A stretch of DNA of 30,704 nucleotides from Fimenecus sp045595185 (lineage in GTDB: Bacteria > Bacillota > Clostridia > Oscillospirales > Acutalibacteraceae), in assembly GCA_045595185.1 (NCBI GenBank), contig JAZNZX010000054.1, positions 1-30,704 on the forward strand, in the 5' to 3' direction. The notes under the pieces were generated by a model. That model made no database searches and was not told the DNA's origin. It saw only the letters and a program-made list of their open reading frames with translations. Shown in pieces: positions 30,541-30,704 of this stretch. Every line of letters begins with the position of its first letter. Within the stretch, counting starts at the first letter, position 1. The position numbers and the translations under genes are program-made.

Positions 30541-30704
30541 GCAAATTATAATTTATCGGGATAAACAACCAATTCGATAGGTCATTCTGAGCGTAGCGAA
30601 GAATCTCTCGCATTTCATCAGTCACCCTGAGTGAAACGAAGGGTCTATTAAAATAGGACAGAGATTCTTCGTCACTTTGTTCCTCAGAATGACACTAACC
30701 TTAA
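30541..30704 (+). repeat. Dispersed palindromic element, copy 6 (cut by window end)
   Basis: Left flank CAAATTATAATTTATCGGGA is a diverged terminal repeat, resembling the corresponding end of copy 3. The core 30581-30693 carries ATTCT and ACCCT modules and the inverted right arm, and is identical to the core of copy 2 except for one G-to-A change. The right terminal repeat lies beyond the window edge. Confidence 0.9.

Noticed and set aside
1..30704. Single polysaccharide-utilisation locus
   Set aside because: GH38, GH127 and GH35 are in different transcripts mixed with housekeeping genes, and no solute-binding protein, ABC sugar permease or sugar-type regulator is present.

Overview
The window looks like a chromosomal segment of a low-GC, anaerobic, gut-type Clostridia (Ruminococcaceae/Oscillospiraceae-like; the exact taxon is inference). 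The grounds are AT-rich intergenic DNA with strong AGGAGG-type ribosome sites, extended -10 promoters, a Firmicutes-type long GalT, the short LeuC/LeuD type, BspA-like leucine-rich repeat proteins, several glycoside hydrolases, and no respiratory genes. No rRNA, tRNA, CRISPR array, transposase, integrase or phage gene was seen.

Layout. 1-1378 (minus): the start codon of a gene leaving the left edge, then a secreted protein of unknown function. 1534-6148 (plus): an M20 metallopeptidase with a YfcC-type transporter, then a B12-binding-fold radical SAM protein. 6315-12910: nadB-nadC-folC (NAD and folate synthesis) followed closely by a GH38 alpha-mannosidase. 12936-15482: a BspA-like secreted LRR protein and an MscS channel. 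15638-17941: a GH127 beta-L-arabinofuranosidase with its own promoter. 18246-20400: an MFS transporter and a YczE/DUF6198 membrane protein. 20762-21799: galM. 21965-24372: ilvN-leuC-leuD (branched-chain amino acids). 24473-24613: a 46-residue Cys-rich hydrophobic mini-protein. 24890-27877: hflX and a cytoplasmic GH35 beta-galactosidase. 27930-28856 (minus): a cysteine-synthase-family enzyme. 28989-30485: galT.

The genes suggest a saccharolytic commensal. GH35, GH38 and GH127 attack galactosides, mannosides and arabinofuranosides, and GalM and GalT feed galactose into the Leloir pathway (galK and galE are not here). The glycan genes are scattered among housekeeping genes and do not form one polysaccharide locus.

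The most unusual content is intergenic. (i) A dispersed palindromic element occurs as four long copies (one cut by the right edge) and two short copies. It is built from 21- or 27-base modules in which ATTCT...AGAAT and ACCCT...AGGGT swap with compensatory changes. (ii) A mosaic of small hairpins joined by GATAT-like linkers lies just upstream of ilvN. (iii) A long imperfect hairpin between leuC and leuD covers the leuD ribosome-site region and has mutually exclusive alternative pairings. (iv) The Cys-rich mini-gene has a strong ribosome site and a strong terminator. None of these has a demonstrated function from sequence alone.
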